From Nocardiopsis alkaliphila YIM 80379 (GTDB taxonomy: Bacteria; Actinomycetota; Actinomycetes; Streptosporangiales; Streptosporangiaceae): a DNA stretch of 57,691 nt. The notes under the pieces are model-generated. The model worked only from the letters and a program-made list of their open reading frames with translations, was not told the origin of the DNA and ran no database searches. Positions 25,054 to 33,465 of this stretch are shown here, one piece after another. The stretch is taken from positions 29,584-87,274 of the forward strand of contig NZ_ANBD01000124.1 in assembly GCF_000341005.1 (NCBI RefSeq), in the 5' to 3' direction. How positions within the stretch are numbered: position 1 is the first letter of the stretch; every line of letters begins with the position of its first letter. A program made the position numbers and the translations under genes.

Positions 25054-26511
25054 ATGAACGCCACGACGGGAAACGAACCACACGACAACGCCGCCGACGA
25101 CGTCGCCCCCGAGGTCGACTGGGCCTCTCTCGCCCCGAGTGGGGAGCGCATCCCCGAGCTCCTCGAACGGGTCACCCAGAGCAACGATGCGCTGTCCGAC
25201 CTTCACGACATCATCCGGTTCCCGGAGCCCGGTCACCGCGCCGCACCCGAGGTCGTCGACCACTTGGTCGACGCCGCGACCGCCGACACGACTCCGGACA
25301 TGGGCCGGTGGCGTCCGCTCAGCCTCCTGCTGGAACTGGTCGGCGCGCACGCGGAGGATCGCTTTCCCCAGCACCGCGACCTCGCCCAGTGGCGCGACGA
25401 GGTGGCCTGGGCCTCCACCAACGACGTGGAGAAGGTGCGCGCCCAGTACCGGACCTGGCGGGACGAGGCCCCCGACGAGCAGCAGTATCACCGCATGCGC
25501 AACCGTCTCGTGGTCATGGAGTCCGATGCGGGTGCCGAGATCCTTCAAGCCGAACTCGACACCTACGAGGCCGTCCTGGCCCGTGTGCCCGACCTGGCCA
25601 CCCTGTTGCACGGTGGCACCAACCGCGGCGGCATGGACCGGGCTGGAGAGTGGGTGAGCTACCTGTTGGCGTTCCTGCCCGATGAGTCCGAGCGGATCGT
25701 CTCGGAGATCACCGGCGCTTCCCACTTCCTCCTCGCCAAGGACCTGCGTCCCACCCCCAAGGCCCCGACCGGCCTGCGCGAGGCCATGGAACAAGCCGCC
25801 ACCGGCGGTATCGGTCACTTTGAGCCCCTGCCCGCCGAACTGTTCGCCCTCGGTTTGCTCGCCACCCCGCACGACATCGACACCACCATCGGGCTCACCC
25901 ACCAGATGGCCGGGGGCAACCTGTACAACTCCTTCGCCGCCTCGGTGTCCATGGTGCTCATCCATGGTGAGAACACCCCGAGGGAGGGCCTGCGGCGGAT
26001 CGGTCGCGGCGGCGGCACCTCCATGGGTTACGAGGGACTGTTCAACGAATCCTGGCCGCACTGTGGTCGGCGCTCCCCACAGGTCCTGGGTTTCCTTGCC
26101 CTGGGTCGGGCCGGGGACAGGGCCCGACGACTGCGCCTGGACATCCTGCCCGGGCTGATCAAGACAGAGGAGGAATCCCGGGCCCTGGTCACCGGAGTCG
26201 GCCTGGAACTCGTCCTGGGCCCCCGCTCCAAGGACCGCACCCCCCAAGAGCACGTTCAGGCCGAGTACGACGAGGAGACCCTCAAGGTTCTGTGGGCCAT
26301 CGCGGAGCTGCCCGCTTCCGCCTGGGAGGACGAGGAGTTCACCGCGACCTTGGCCGCGTGGGCTCTGCCCGAGGACGCCCAGGAGTACTGCGCCCTGGTC
26401 GGAGTGGAGCCCGAACCCGAGCCCGAGCCCGCCCCGGAGCGACCTCAGGCCCCACAGGCCCCCCAGGCTCCGCAGGGATTGTTCGGGCGCCTCTTCGGAG
26501 GAGGCCGCTGA
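25054..26511 (+). CDS. uncharacterised 485-aa helical protein
   Basis: Not recognised. The protein is mostly helical with repeated ALLxLLxxVG-type amphipathic segments (for example RPLSLLLELVGAHAEDRFPQHRDL and EWVSYLLAFLPDESERIVSEITG), which may form HEAT-like repeats. Residues 440-470 are a Pro/Glu and Pro/Gln/Ala linker, and it ends in a glycine-rich GLFGRLFGGGR that could be an amphipathic tail. No signal peptide, membrane segment or catalytic motif is seen. Codon use is typical for the window, supporting a real gene. The preceding 290 bp contain no gene. It converges with murQ. Confidence 0.7.
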   Translation: MNATTGNEPHDNAADDVAPEVDWASLAPSGERIPELLERVTQSNDALSDLHDIIRFPEPGHRAAPEVVDHLVDAATADTTPDMGRWRPLSLLLELVGAHAEDRFPQHRDLAQWRDEVAWASTNDVEKVRAQYRTWRDEAPDEQQYHRMRNRLVVMESDAGAEILQAELDTYEAVLARVPDLATLLHGGTNRGGMDRAGEWVSYLLAFLPDESERIVSEITGASHFLLAKDLRPTPKAPTGLREAMEQAATGGIGHFEPLPAELFALGLLATPHDIDTTIGLTHQMAGGNLYNSFAASVSMVLIHGENTPREGLRRIGRGGGTSMGYEGLFNESWPHCGRRSPQVLGFLALGRAGDRARRLRLDILPGLIKTEEESRALVTGVGLELVLGPRSKDRTPQEHVQAEYDEETLKVLWAIAELPASAWEDEEFTATLAAWALPEDAQEYCALVGVEPEPEPEPAPERPQAPQAPQAPQGLFGRLFGGGR

Positions 26512-26595
26512 GCCGCCTTGGCGGTTCCCGCCCCGGTTCGGGGCCCTGACCATTCGATCGCCCCCTCGGCGGCCTGGGCCGGGCCCCGTTCACCC

Positions 26596-26621
26596 CGGTC
26601 CTCCGTGGCGCTCAAGGACCG
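26596..26621 (+). terminator. hairpin downstream of the uncharacterised gene
   Basis: CGGTCCT pairs with AGGACCG (7 bp) across a 12-base loop, 84 bp after the stop. No T-run. The remainder of 26512-26771 holds only GC-rich sequence with other short inverted repeats and no gene. Confidence 0.35.
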
Positions 26622-26771
26622 AAGAACGGGTGTGCGGGCGCGGAAGCGGGGGGAGCGGGTCTCGCCCGTCACGCTTGCGTCGTGAACCGTTGGCGCTGGG
26701 CGCGCCGCCGCTCGGCCCCATCGGCGCGATCCTGGACGATCGAGTCCTCGGGCACCCGGGCCCGAGAGATC

Positions 26772-26804
26772 AGGGGCGGTGGTCGACCACGGCCGCCGCC
26801 CCCT
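26772..26804 (-). terminator. hairpin downstream of murQ
   Basis: AGGGGCGG and CCGCCCCCT form a GC-rich stem containing the inner TGGTCGACCA palindrome, 9 bp beyond the murQ stop on the minus strand. Confidence 0.5.
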
Positions 26805-26813
26805 GGCAAGGCC

Positions 26814-27782
26814 CTAGGAGCCCGACCCCAAGCCGTTGGCGGGATCCAGTTCGGCCAGGGCCACCCGCACCCGCCCACGGGCCCGGTCCAATGCCTCAGC
26901 CGCCCGATCGGCGTCCACTTCGGCCAACAGCGACACCAGCGCCACTCGGGTGTCGCCCCCGGCCGCGGTCAACGCCTCCGCGCAGGTCTCCTCCTTCGAC
27001 CCGGTGGCCTCCATCAGGATCGTCACCACGCGTCCTCGCAGCTTGGCGTTGGTGGCGTCCACCCCCACCATCAGGTTCGAGTAGGTTCTGCCCATGCGTA
27101 CCATCACCGCGGTGGAGAAGGCGTTCAACAGCAGTTTCTGCGCGGTGCCCGCCTTCATTCGGGTCGACCCGGCGATCACCTCGGCACCCGTGGCCACCCC
27201 GACGTGGACGTCGACGGATGCGGCCAGCGGGGCGTCGGGGTTGGCGCTGATCAACATGGTGGAGGCCGACCGTTCTCGGGCCGCCTCCAGTGCCCCGCCC
27301 ACGTAGGGGGTGCGTCCGCTGGCGGCCAGACCGATCACCAGGGCGCCCTCGGGCACCTCGGCGGCGTCGGCACGACCGGCCTCCCAGTCGTCCTCGACCC
27401 CTTCCAATGCCTTGGACAGAGCATCACCGCCACCCGCGTGGTGGGCCACGACCCACTCCGAAGGGATCCCGTAGGTGGGTGGTAGCTCCGCGGCGTCCTG
27501 GGCGGCGATCCGCCCCGAGGTGCCCGCTCCGAAGTAGTGGATGCCGGCGCCCGCCTCCAAGGCCGCCACCCCCATCTCCACGGCCTTGGCCAGGTCGGGC
27601 AGGACCGCGGCCACGGCCGCCGTGACCGTGGTGTCCTCGGCGTTGATCTGGCGCAGGATGTCCAGGGCCGGGAGCAGGTCGATGTCGTAGGTGCCCGAGT
27701 TGCGGGCCTCGGTGGGAGACCGCACGATCACGGCCTCGCCATCGTCCGTTCCGCCCCTTCGTCCTCCATCACTGCCGTACAC
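26814..27782 (-). CDS. murQ: N-acetylmuramic acid 6-phosphate etherase
   Basis: A cytoplasmic SIS-domain enzyme of about 322 residues that removes the lactyl ether from N-acetylmuramic acid 6-phosphate to give N-acetylglucosamine 6-phosphate in cell-wall recycling. Family signatures: TEARN...DID near the N-terminus, FGAGTSGRIAAQDAAELPPTYG, GLAASGRTPYV and EVIAGSTRMKAGTAQKLLLNAFST with the conserved Glu. I chose the GTG at 27782 because CAGGAGAG lies just upstream; a GTG at 27731 would give the usual 305-residue length. An RpiR/MurR-type regulator gene precedes it on the same strand by about 108 bp. No PTS or muropeptide importer is encoded nearby. Confidence 0.93.
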   Translation of the reverse strand: MYGSDGGRRGGTDDGEAVIVRSPTEARNSGTYDIDLLPALDILRQINAEDTTVTAAVAAVLPDLAKAVEMGVAALEAGAGIHYFGAGTSGRIAAQDAAELPPTYGIPSEWVVAHHAGGGDALSKALEGVEDDWEAGRADAAEVPEGALVIGLAASGRTPYVGGALEAARERSASTMLISANPDAPLAASVDVHVGVATGAEVIAGSTRMKAGTAQKLLLNAFSTAVMVRMGRTYSNLMVGVDATNAKLRGRVVTILMEATGSKEETCAEALTAAGGDTRVALVSLLAEVDADRAAEALDRARGRVRVALAELDPANGLGSGS

Positions 27783-27890
27783 TGCGCTCTCCTGTTCACT
27801 CCGCACCCGTGCGTGTCCTTCCATACCGGCCGCGTCGAGGACCGGGCCCGGCGCGACCGGAGCACGGAACGAGAGCGACGCGGGTAGCGG

Positions 27891-28922
27891 TCAGTCGTCG
27901 TTTCCCTTGCTGCTGTCGGTGCTGCTGTGGTCACCACGGTCGGTTCCACCGCCGGTGACGTTCTTGGCCGGTTTCTCGGATCGACGACGTCGACGATCGT
28001 CGTGCAGTCGCAGACCTCGCACCGCCTCGTAGGTGTTCTCCAAGGCGCTTCGGCTGTCGGTGTAACGGATCTGGGCCAAGCCGACGAACAGACAGTCCAC
28101 CACGGTCAGTTGGGCCAACCGGGAGGCGGTGGCGCCCGAGCGGAACGTGGTCTCGCGCGCCGCGGTGGTCAGGACGTGGTCGGCGAAACCGATGGGTGAT
28201 CGGGGGAAGTTGGTGATCGCCACGGTCTTGGCGCCCTGGCGCCCCGCCTCGGTCAACGCCTGGACGGTATCGATGGTGGTGCCGCTGTGCGAGATGCCGA
28301 TCGCCACGTCCCCTTCTCCCAACAGAGCGGCGCTGGTCAGCATCACGTGCGCGTCCGACCAGGCGAAGGAGGTCAGTCCGATCCGGTGCAGCTTCTGCTG
28401 GAGGTCGGCGCCGACGAACGCGCTCGCGCCCACCCCATAGACGTCGACGCGCCGGGCGTTGGCCATGGCGTCGATGACCTCGCGCAGTACCTCCACGTCC
28501 ATGGCGGCGCCGGTTTCCTCGACGGCGCGTGCGTCGGTGTAGGCGATCTTCTGAACGACGGTGAGGAGGGTGTCGTCGGGGTTGATGTCGCTGGCCAGCT
28601 CGGTGGTGTTGGTGCGGGCGCCACGGGCCTGACCGGCTTCGGTGGCCAACGCCAGACGCAGTTCGCGATAACCGGTGAAGTCGATGGTCCGGCAGAAGCG
28701 GATGACCGTGGCCTCGGAGGTGGCGCAGTCCTTGGCGAGCTGGGTGATGGAGGAGGCCGCAGCGCGTTCGGGGTCGTCGATGACCCGCTGGGCCACGCGC
28801 TGTTCGGCGGGGGCGAGTGACGGGAGCAGGGAGCGGATCCGCAGCACCGTATTGGGCGCCGGTGACGCGGAGGCCTCGCTCGGGCTGGAGGTCTCGCCAG
28901 ACGACTTCGGAATTTGCGCCAT
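27891..28922 (-). CDS. RpiR/MurR-family transcriptional regulator
   Basis: A 343-residue regulator: HTH_6 DNA-binding domain at about 25-105 (LAPAEQRVAQRVIDDPERAAASSITQLAKDCATSEATVIRFCRTIDFTGYRELR), then a SIS sugar-phosphate domain at about 135-275 with VYGVGASAFVGADLQQKL and GISHSGTTIDT. A basic low-complexity tail of about 45 residues follows. RpiR-type proteins sense sugar phosphates; the placement before murQ suggests MurNAc-6-P control of murein recycling. Start ATG 28922 has a weak ribosome-binding site; an AGGAAAGTTTCTT near-palindrome overlaps the start region and could be an autoregulatory site. The 28923-29373 gap has no other gene. Confidence 0.88.
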   Translation of the reverse strand: MAQIPKSSGETSSPSEASASPAPNTVLRIRSLLPSLAPAEQRVAQRVIDDPERAAASSITQLAKDCATSEATVIRFCRTIDFTGYRELRLALATEAGQARGARTNTTELASDINPDDTLLTVVQKIAYTDARAVEETGAAMDVEVLREVIDAMANARRVDVYGVGASAFVGADLQQKLHRIGLTSFAWSDAHVMLTSAALLGEGDVAIGISHSGTTIDTVQALTEAGRQGAKTVAITNFPRSPIGFADHVLTTAARETTFRSGATASRLAQLTVVDCLFVGLAQIRYTDSRSALENTYEAVRGLRLHDDRRRRRSEKPAKNVTGGGTDRGDHSSTDSSKGNDD

Positions 28923-28924
28923 GG

Positions 28925-28937
28925 AGGAAAGTTTCTT
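28925..28937. promoter_or_regulatory. GAAAnTTTC-type near-palindrome at the regulator start
   Basis: AGGAAAGTTTCTT lies just upstream of the regulator start codon. It matches the AGGAAA-N-TTTCCT core of the perfect palindrome at 32289 with one mismatch. It may be an operator; the binding protein is unknown. Confidence 0.3.
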
Positions 28938-29373
28938 TCGGTCGTGGTGCAGAGTCAACGCACTGACGGGAAAAACCGGGAGATTCAAGGATTTCAAGGG
29001 ACGGGCCGTGCGGCAAGTATCCCTGCCCATGTGGAGAGAGGCCAGCTCAGAAGGCATATCGGTGAGCTTGAAGAGCGAGCGGACCCGGCACAGGGTGCTT
29101 CGTCCACGACCCGGTGATCGCGGTTCCATGCGCCGGGCCCTGAGCGCGGGCACGGCCGCAGGGAAGTACCGACCGGGCTCCGGCGCCCGCACCGAGTCTG
29201 AAGCACCGTTCTTACGTTCGGTTTTCAGGAAGGACGAAGGGGGGAACGGACAGGCGAGGAGGTCGATCCCATGGAAGGCGTGAGTTCGGGTTTGGCCAAC
29301 AAACGGTTGTGAGATCGAACGATTCTTCACTGAGGGGTGCTCAGCGCTCCGATGAGTCGCTAGTGTCGACCTC

Positions 29374-29559
29374 ATGACGCAGAACAACGATCCCAACCTC
29401 GACCCGGCGGGGACCACACAGCACTTCCGCCGCTTCGTCGACGACAATCCCGAACCCGAAGAGGCTCCGCGCCGCCCGATCCTGCCGCTGGTGCTGGCCG
29501 GTCTGGGTCTCGTGCTGGCCATCGGGGTCGTCGTCGCCCTGATCATGGCCTTCTCCTAG
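29374..29559 (+). CDS. small single-pass membrane protein, 61 aa
   Basis: MTQNNDPNLDPAGTTQHFRR begins a polar 36-residue N-terminal part followed by a single membrane segment (PLVLAGLGLVLAIGVVVALIMAF) that ends the protein. There is no cleavable signal or catalytic feature. It is followed by the tRNA-Lys genes. Such tail-anchored mini-proteins are common in actinobacteria and often stay hypothetical. Codon use is normal for the region, and the ATG stands alone with no obvious longer version. Confidence 0.6.
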   Translation: MTQNNDPNLDPAGTTQHFRRFVDDNPEPEEAPRRPILPLVLAGLGLVLAIGVVVALIMAFS

Positions 29560-29683
29560 GAGGACGCCGCGATGTGACGGGGCCGACTCCGACCGGCTCC
29601 GCGAGTGGTTCGCGACCACCCCGTGCTCCTGCTAGAGTTGACTCCGTTGCCGCGAAGAGCCGCAGGGTTTCGGCGCGGAGCCG

Positions 29684-29757
29684 GCGTCATTAGCTCAGTT
29701 GGTCAGAGCAGCTGACTCTTAATCAGCGGGTCCGGGGTTCGAGTCCCTGATGACGCA
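29684..29757 (+). tRNA. tRNA-Lys (CUU), copy 1
   Basis: Cloverleaf of 74 bases: acceptor GCGTCAT/ATGACGC, D arm TAGCTCAGTTGGTCAGAGCA, anticodon stem CTGA/TCAG with loop CTCTTAA (anticodon CTT), T arm with GTTCGAGTC, discriminator A. CCA is not encoded. TAGAGT at 29634 may be its -10 box. Confidence 0.95.
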
Positions 29758-29764
29758 CAGCAGC

Positions 29765-29804
29765 GAAGGCCTCGGCCGACGAATCCTCGTCGTCCGAGGC
29801 CTTC
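29765..29804 (+). terminator. terminator of tRNA-Lys copy 1
   Basis: AAGGCCTCGG pairs with CCGAGGCCTT (10 bp), then a mismatch and CGACGA/TCGTCG around loop ATCC. The same hairpin follows the second tRNA. Confidence 0.75.
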
Positions 29805-29969
29805 ATCGTCGGTAAGGGTGTTCAGGCGTACTGAGGCGCTCGAGAGTGATCGGGGTGGCCTGGCGCACAACCCCGTCCGAAGAAGCCGTGAACGGCGCAA
29901 GCCGCTCTGGAGTTCCGGTAGAGTTGTCCATGTCGCCGTGAGGAGCCCCAAGGCCTTCACGGGGAACCG

Positions 29970-30043
29970 GCGCCATTAGCTCAGTTGGTCAGAGCAGCTG
30001 ACTCTTAATCAGCGGGTCCGGGGTTCGAGTCCCTGATGGCGCA
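29970..30043 (+). tRNA. tRNA-Lys (CUU), copy 2
   Basis: Differs from copy 1 only in the acceptor stem (GCGCCAT/ATGGCGC, a compensated change); anticodon CTT and all other arms are the same. It begins 213 bp after copy 1 and is preceded by a similar GTAGAGTTG promoter-like sequence. Confidence 0.95.
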
Positions 30044-30050
30044 CAATCAC

Positions 30051-30090
30051 GAAGGCCTCGGCCGACGAATCCTCGTCGTCCGAGGCCTTT
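30051..30090 (+). terminator. terminator of tRNA-Lys copy 2
   Basis: Near-identical copy of the 29765 hairpin, here followed by TTTCTCGTT. It confirms that both tRNAs are separate transcription units made by a tandem duplication. Confidence 0.75.
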
Positions 30091-30263
30091 CTCGTTCCCG
30101 ACCGACCCCGCCCCTGACCGCACCCTCGGCGGCTACGTTCGGTCCCTACCTCTGCCGGCTCCGTGACCAGGGGAATCGGATTGACATGGGGTCATTGTTG
30201 GTGAATTGTCTTTTTGTCGCATTTTGTGCGGCCTTCCCTCCCTAGACCCAACCGGAGACCCTC

Positions 30264-30743
30264 ATGTCCGCGTCGTCCCCCATCGTTCGCAACACCTGTC
30301 TCGCGGTGCTCTCCGCGGGCGCCGCCGTCGCCCTGTCCGCTTGTGGCCTGGTCCAGTCCTTCCTGGGCACCGGTAACGTCATGGAACTCCAGGTCGGTGA
30401 CTGCTTCACCGAGTCCGAGATGGAAACGGCCATGTCCGACACCGAGGTCAACGACATTCCGCTGGTCGACTGTGCGGAATCGCACGACTCCGAGTTCTTC
30501 CACAGCGAGATCCTTCCCGACGGCGACTACCCCGGTCAGGACGAACTGTGGGCTCAGGCAGAGGAACTCTGTGAGGGTGAGGCCTTCACCGAATTCATCG
30601 GGGTCGAATGGAACGAGTCCGAGATCTATGCCTCCTTCCTCACTCCGATGGAGCAGGGCTGGGCACTCGGTGACCGGGAGATCCTCTGCTACGCCGTGTC
30701 CATGGAACCGGTAACCGGCAGCCTCCAGGGTGTGGCCCGCTAG
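30264..30743 (+). CDS. Septum_form family lipoprotein, copy 1
   Basis: A 159-residue secreted lipoprotein with signal peptide and lipobox LSAC (Cys27). The mature part has VGDCFTESE, a DCAESHDSEFFH motif, a short helix with a Cys (AEELCEGEAF) and GDREILCYA, a cysteine pattern typical of the Septum_formation domain (PF13845), which is extracellular and of unclear exact role. The following gene is a paralogue. The sequence upstream (30200-30240) is AT-rich and probably carries the promoter. I see no catalytic residues. Confidence 0.8.
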   Translation: MSASSPIVRNTCLAVLSAGAAVALSACGLVQSFLGTGNVMELQVGDCFTESEMETAMSDTEVNDIPLVDCAESHDSEFFHSEILPDGDYPGQDELWAQAEELCEGEAFTEFIGVEWNESEIYASFLTPMEQGWALGDREILCYAVSMEPVTGSLQGVAR

Positions 30744-30870
30744 CGGCCACCTGGGAGAAAAAGGCACGAACCACCTGTTCGGGTGGAACCTCTTCGGCTT
30801 TCGGCGCATCGATATAGATGGCGGCGACCATCCGAGGTCGGTGCCCGAAAGACGATCCCGTGGAGTACCC

Positions 30871-31467
30871 ATGCTGTCCCAAGCGCGCCGGTCCCTCTTC
30901 GCTCGTGTGTCCCTGGGGACCCTGGCCGCCGGGGCCGCTTTGTCCCTGTCGGCCTGCGGGCTACCGATCCTCCCCCCGGCCTTCCAGGACGCCGGGGAGG
31001 AGCCCTCTTCGAGCCCCGAACCGATCGAGGTCGAGGAAACGGAGAGCGAGGAGCCCGTACCCCTGGAAACCGAGGAACCCGAAGGCCTGGGCCCCGAGGA
31101 CCAGGACGTCCTCGTCTTGCGCGAGGGCGACTGCATCAACGAGTGGACGGCCGATGAGGACGACATGGTCAGCACCGTGCCCAAGATCGACTGCGCGGAA
31201 CCCCACGACCTGGAGGTCTACTACGAGGGGGTCCTGGAGGAGTCCGGTGCCTACCCGGGTGAGGCCGAGGTGATGGACATGGTCGACGAGGGCTGCGATG
31301 AGGCCTTCGAGGACTTCGTCGGGGTCGCCCAAGAGGATTCGTCCTTGGTGGTCTCCACCCTCTTCGCCACGGAGGAGGGGTGGGCCCAGGGGGATCGCGG
31401 CTACCTCTGTCTGGTCGGCCAAGCGACCGAACAGACCACCGGAACCCTGGAGGATTCCGGGATCTGA
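30871..31467 (+). CDS. Septum_form family lipoprotein, copy 2
   Basis: A 198-residue paralogue of the preceding gene. The signal peptide ends at lipobox LSAC (Cys29); a Glu/Pro-rich spacer (about 40-80) is followed by the same domain: REGDCINEW, IDCAEPHDLEVYYEG, VDEGCDEAFEDFVGV and GDRGYLCLV. The ATG at 30871 is preferred because it gives a clean signal peptide and has TGGAG upstream. The tandem arrangement points to gene duplication. It ends before a 20-bp-stem terminator. Confidence 0.8.
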   Translation: MLSQARRSLFARVSLGTLAAGAALSLSACGLPILPPAFQDAGEEPSSSPEPIEVEETESEEPVPLETEEPEGLGPEDQDVLVLREGDCINEWTADEDDMVSTVPKIDCAEPHDLEVYYEGVLEESGAYPGEAEVMDMVDEGCDEAFEDFVGVAQEDSSLVVSTLFATEEGWAQGDRGYLCLVGQATEQTTGTLEDSGI

Positions 31468-31522
31468 CCCTTGGTTCGGCCTTGTGGACCGGGCCTGGAG
31501 GAACTCCACGGAATCGAGGGCA

Positions 31523-31566
31523 CCGAAGCGGCCCGTACCGTCGGATGACGGTACGGGCCGCTTCGG
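31523..31566. terminator. very strong bidirectional terminator
   Basis: A perfect 20-bp stem (CCGAAGCGGCCCGTACCGTC on the left arm) with a GGAT loop, 56 bp after the second Septum_form gene. Confidence 0.8.
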
Positions 31567-31619
31567 CGTGAGGAGCGGTCCGGGGCCGGTGATACCCGAG
31601 GGCCCGGGGCGGACCGGCT

Positions 31620-32123
31620 CGTCTCATCGAACTCCTCGAAGCGTTGGAACAACCCGATCAACTCCTCCGTTTCGGGCTGCTGAGAGGCCACGTCCGGGCG
31701 GGGCGGATCCGCGCGCTCCAGGTCTGGTGGGTCCGCGCCGTCCACGCGGTGGGCGTCCACCGCCTCGTCCGCACACGGCAAGGGTGAGCCGAGGCCCTTC
31801 TGGCCGGGCCTCGCGTGGAACCCGTGGCCACCGTCATCGGTGACCGTGACCCAAGACCCCTCCAAGGACTTGGCCATGGCCGGGCCACCCGGGTAGGCGA
31901 TGTCGGTGTCGGCGGGGACAGTGGCGACGGAGTCGGCCGTGGCCAGGGACAGGGCGAGACCGGTGACTGAACCGGTCGAGGTCTCGCGGATGACGGTACG
32001 TGCTGGAGCGCGGGTTTCCCTTGCCGGCCCGTCCGTCACCGGTGGACCGGGCTCGCCGGTGACGAACGCGGGTGCGTCTGCGCGATAACGGTACGAGGTA
32101 CACGAGTACGACCAATGCCCCAA
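31620..32123 (-). pseudogene. possible degraded gene
   Basis: On the minus strand a frame with high third-position GC runs from about 32123 through 31620 with protein-like stretches (AMAKSLEGSWVTVTDDGGHG, ELIGLFQRFEEFDE), but it has no sensible start and no stop before the terminator at 31566. A hydrophobic helix (HLVAFGALVVLVYLVPL) lies just upstream in another frame, as if one frameshift separated the two. No family is recognised. It could equally be non-coding. Nothing else gene-like is visible in 31567-32288. Confidence 0.25.
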
Positions 32124-32288
32124 AAGCTACGAGGTGTCCCCCGACCTTTGGGCGGGCGCCCCCTCCTTCCGCGAGTTGTGGGGTGGTTTGTTGCTGAATG
32201 TTCGATTTGTGATGCCGATCAGGTCGCACAAAAGACGCCGTTTGGTCACGGGGGTGGTGTGGGCCACAGGGATGGGGTTACGGTGACC

Positions 32289-32315
32289 TTCTATTAGGAA
32301 ACTTTCCTAATAGAA
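32289..32315. promoter_or_regulatory. 27-bp perfect palindrome, operator of the ABC operon
   Basis: TTCTATTAGGAAA, a central C, then the exact complement TTTCCTAATAGAA. It lies 46 bp upstream of the first permease gene in an otherwise GC-rich region. The TTAGGAAAnTTTCCTAA core resembles ROK-family repressor sites of oligosaccharide operons in actinomycetes; that comparison is from memory. Confidence 0.75.
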
Positions 32316-32361
32316 AAAGTGGCGTCCTCGCCCCGCCGTACCCCCTGCTCGAAGGAGCCTC

Positions 32362-33450
32362 GTGGCCACCGAACTCGCGGCCGTCCCACCACCGGACACC
32401 GGTGATACCGGGCCCCTTGCCCCCGGCACGTCGTTCTCCCTCCCACGACGGTTCTGGAACGACTACGTCTTCGTCAAGGTCCGTAAGGCCGTCTTCGTGG
32501 TCTTCGTGGTGGCCAACGTGACGTTCTTCCTGGGCCGTGCGATGCCGGGTGACCCGATCGACGTCATGGCCGGTCGCCTCACCCAAGGCGGCATGTCGAT
32601 GAACGAAGCACGCGCCATCGCGATGAACTCGCTCGCCTACGACGTCGACGCGCCTTTGTACCAACAGTGGTGGGACTTCTTCGTCGGCCTGGTCACCCTC
32701 GACCTCGGCAGCACCATCAACCGCCCCGGGCTCAGCGTCACCGAGGCTATCGGCGCCTACCTGCCCTGGACCCTCTTCAGCATCGGCGTGGGCACCCTCA
32801 TCGCCATCACCCTCGGCCTGACCTTGGGCATGATCATGGCCTACCGGCGCAACAAGGCCATCGACCACGTGCTCAGCGTCCTGGCCTCGGTCCTGGGCGC
32901 CATCCCCAACTACCTCATCGCCATGCTCCTGGTCGTCGGCGGTGGTATGTACCTGGGCTGGTTCAACCCGATCGAACTACGCGGAACCCTCAGCCCCGGC
33001 GTCGAGAGCGGATTCACACTCACCTTCATCGGCGACGCCTTCTACCACGCGGCCCTACCGATCATCACCTACGTCCTCGCCATCATCGGCACCTGGATGC
33101 TCGTCATGAAGGCCTCCACCACCGAGGTCCTGGGGGAGGACTACGTGACCGTCGCCCGGGCCCGCGGCCTACGCGACCGGCGCATCGCCACCGCCTACGT
33201 CGGCCGCAACGCCGTCCTACCCCTGGTCGCCCAGATCGCCATCTCCTTCGGCACCCTCGTCGGAGGCGCGATCTTCGTGGAACAGGTCCTGGTCTACAAG
33301 GGCGTGGGCGGCCTGCTCTTGGACGCGGTCAACTACCGCGACTACCCGCTCCTCCAAGGTCTGCTGATCATCATCACCTCGTGCGTGGTGATCGCCAACC
33401 TCGTCTCCGACCTGCTCTACAGCAGGCTCGACCCACGCATCCAGAAGTAA
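32362..33450 (+). CDS. ABC transporter permease, DppB type
   Basis: A 362-residue permease of the dipeptide/oligopeptide/nickel family with six membrane segments. The first helix is preceded by a longer N-terminal part (VRKAVFVVFVVANVTFFLGRAMPGDP) and the EAA-like loop reads TVARARGLRDRRIATAYVGRNAVLPL. The GTG start has GAAGGAG six bases upstream. It opens an operon of six genes spaced by -4 to 15 bp. Although called dipeptide transporters, this class also carries cello-, xylo- and chito-oligosaccharides, which would suit the palindromic operator upstream. Confidence 0.9.
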   Translation: MATELAAVPPPDTGDTGPLAPGTSFSLPRRFWNDYVFVKVRKAVFVVFVVANVTFFLGRAMPGDPIDVMAGRLTQGGMSMNEARAIAMNSLAYDVDAPLYQQWWDFFVGLVTLDLGSTINRPGLSVTEAIGAYLPWTLFSIGVGTLIAITLGLTLGMIMAYRRNKAIDHVLSVLASVLGAIPNYLIAMLLVVGGGMYLGWFNPIELRGTLSPGVESGFTLTFIGDAFYHAALPIITYVLAIIGTWMLVMKASTTEVLGEDYVTVARARGLRDRRIATAYVGRNAVLPLVAQIAISFGTLVGGAIFVEQVLVYKGVGGLLLDAVNYRDYPLLQGLLIIITSCVVIANLVSDLLYSRLDPRIQK

Positions 33451-33465
33451 CAGGGACGACAAGCC

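Noticed and set aside
27891-29546. A 551-residue reading of the RpiR-type regulator
   Set aside because: The first 200 residues are not protein-like and cover the promoter; the family domain starts right after the ATG at 28922.
29684-30043. tRNA-Lys genes as an integration site for a mobile element
   Set aside because: No integrase gene or direct repeat of the tRNA 3' end with foreign genes nearby; the second copy is a full tRNA.
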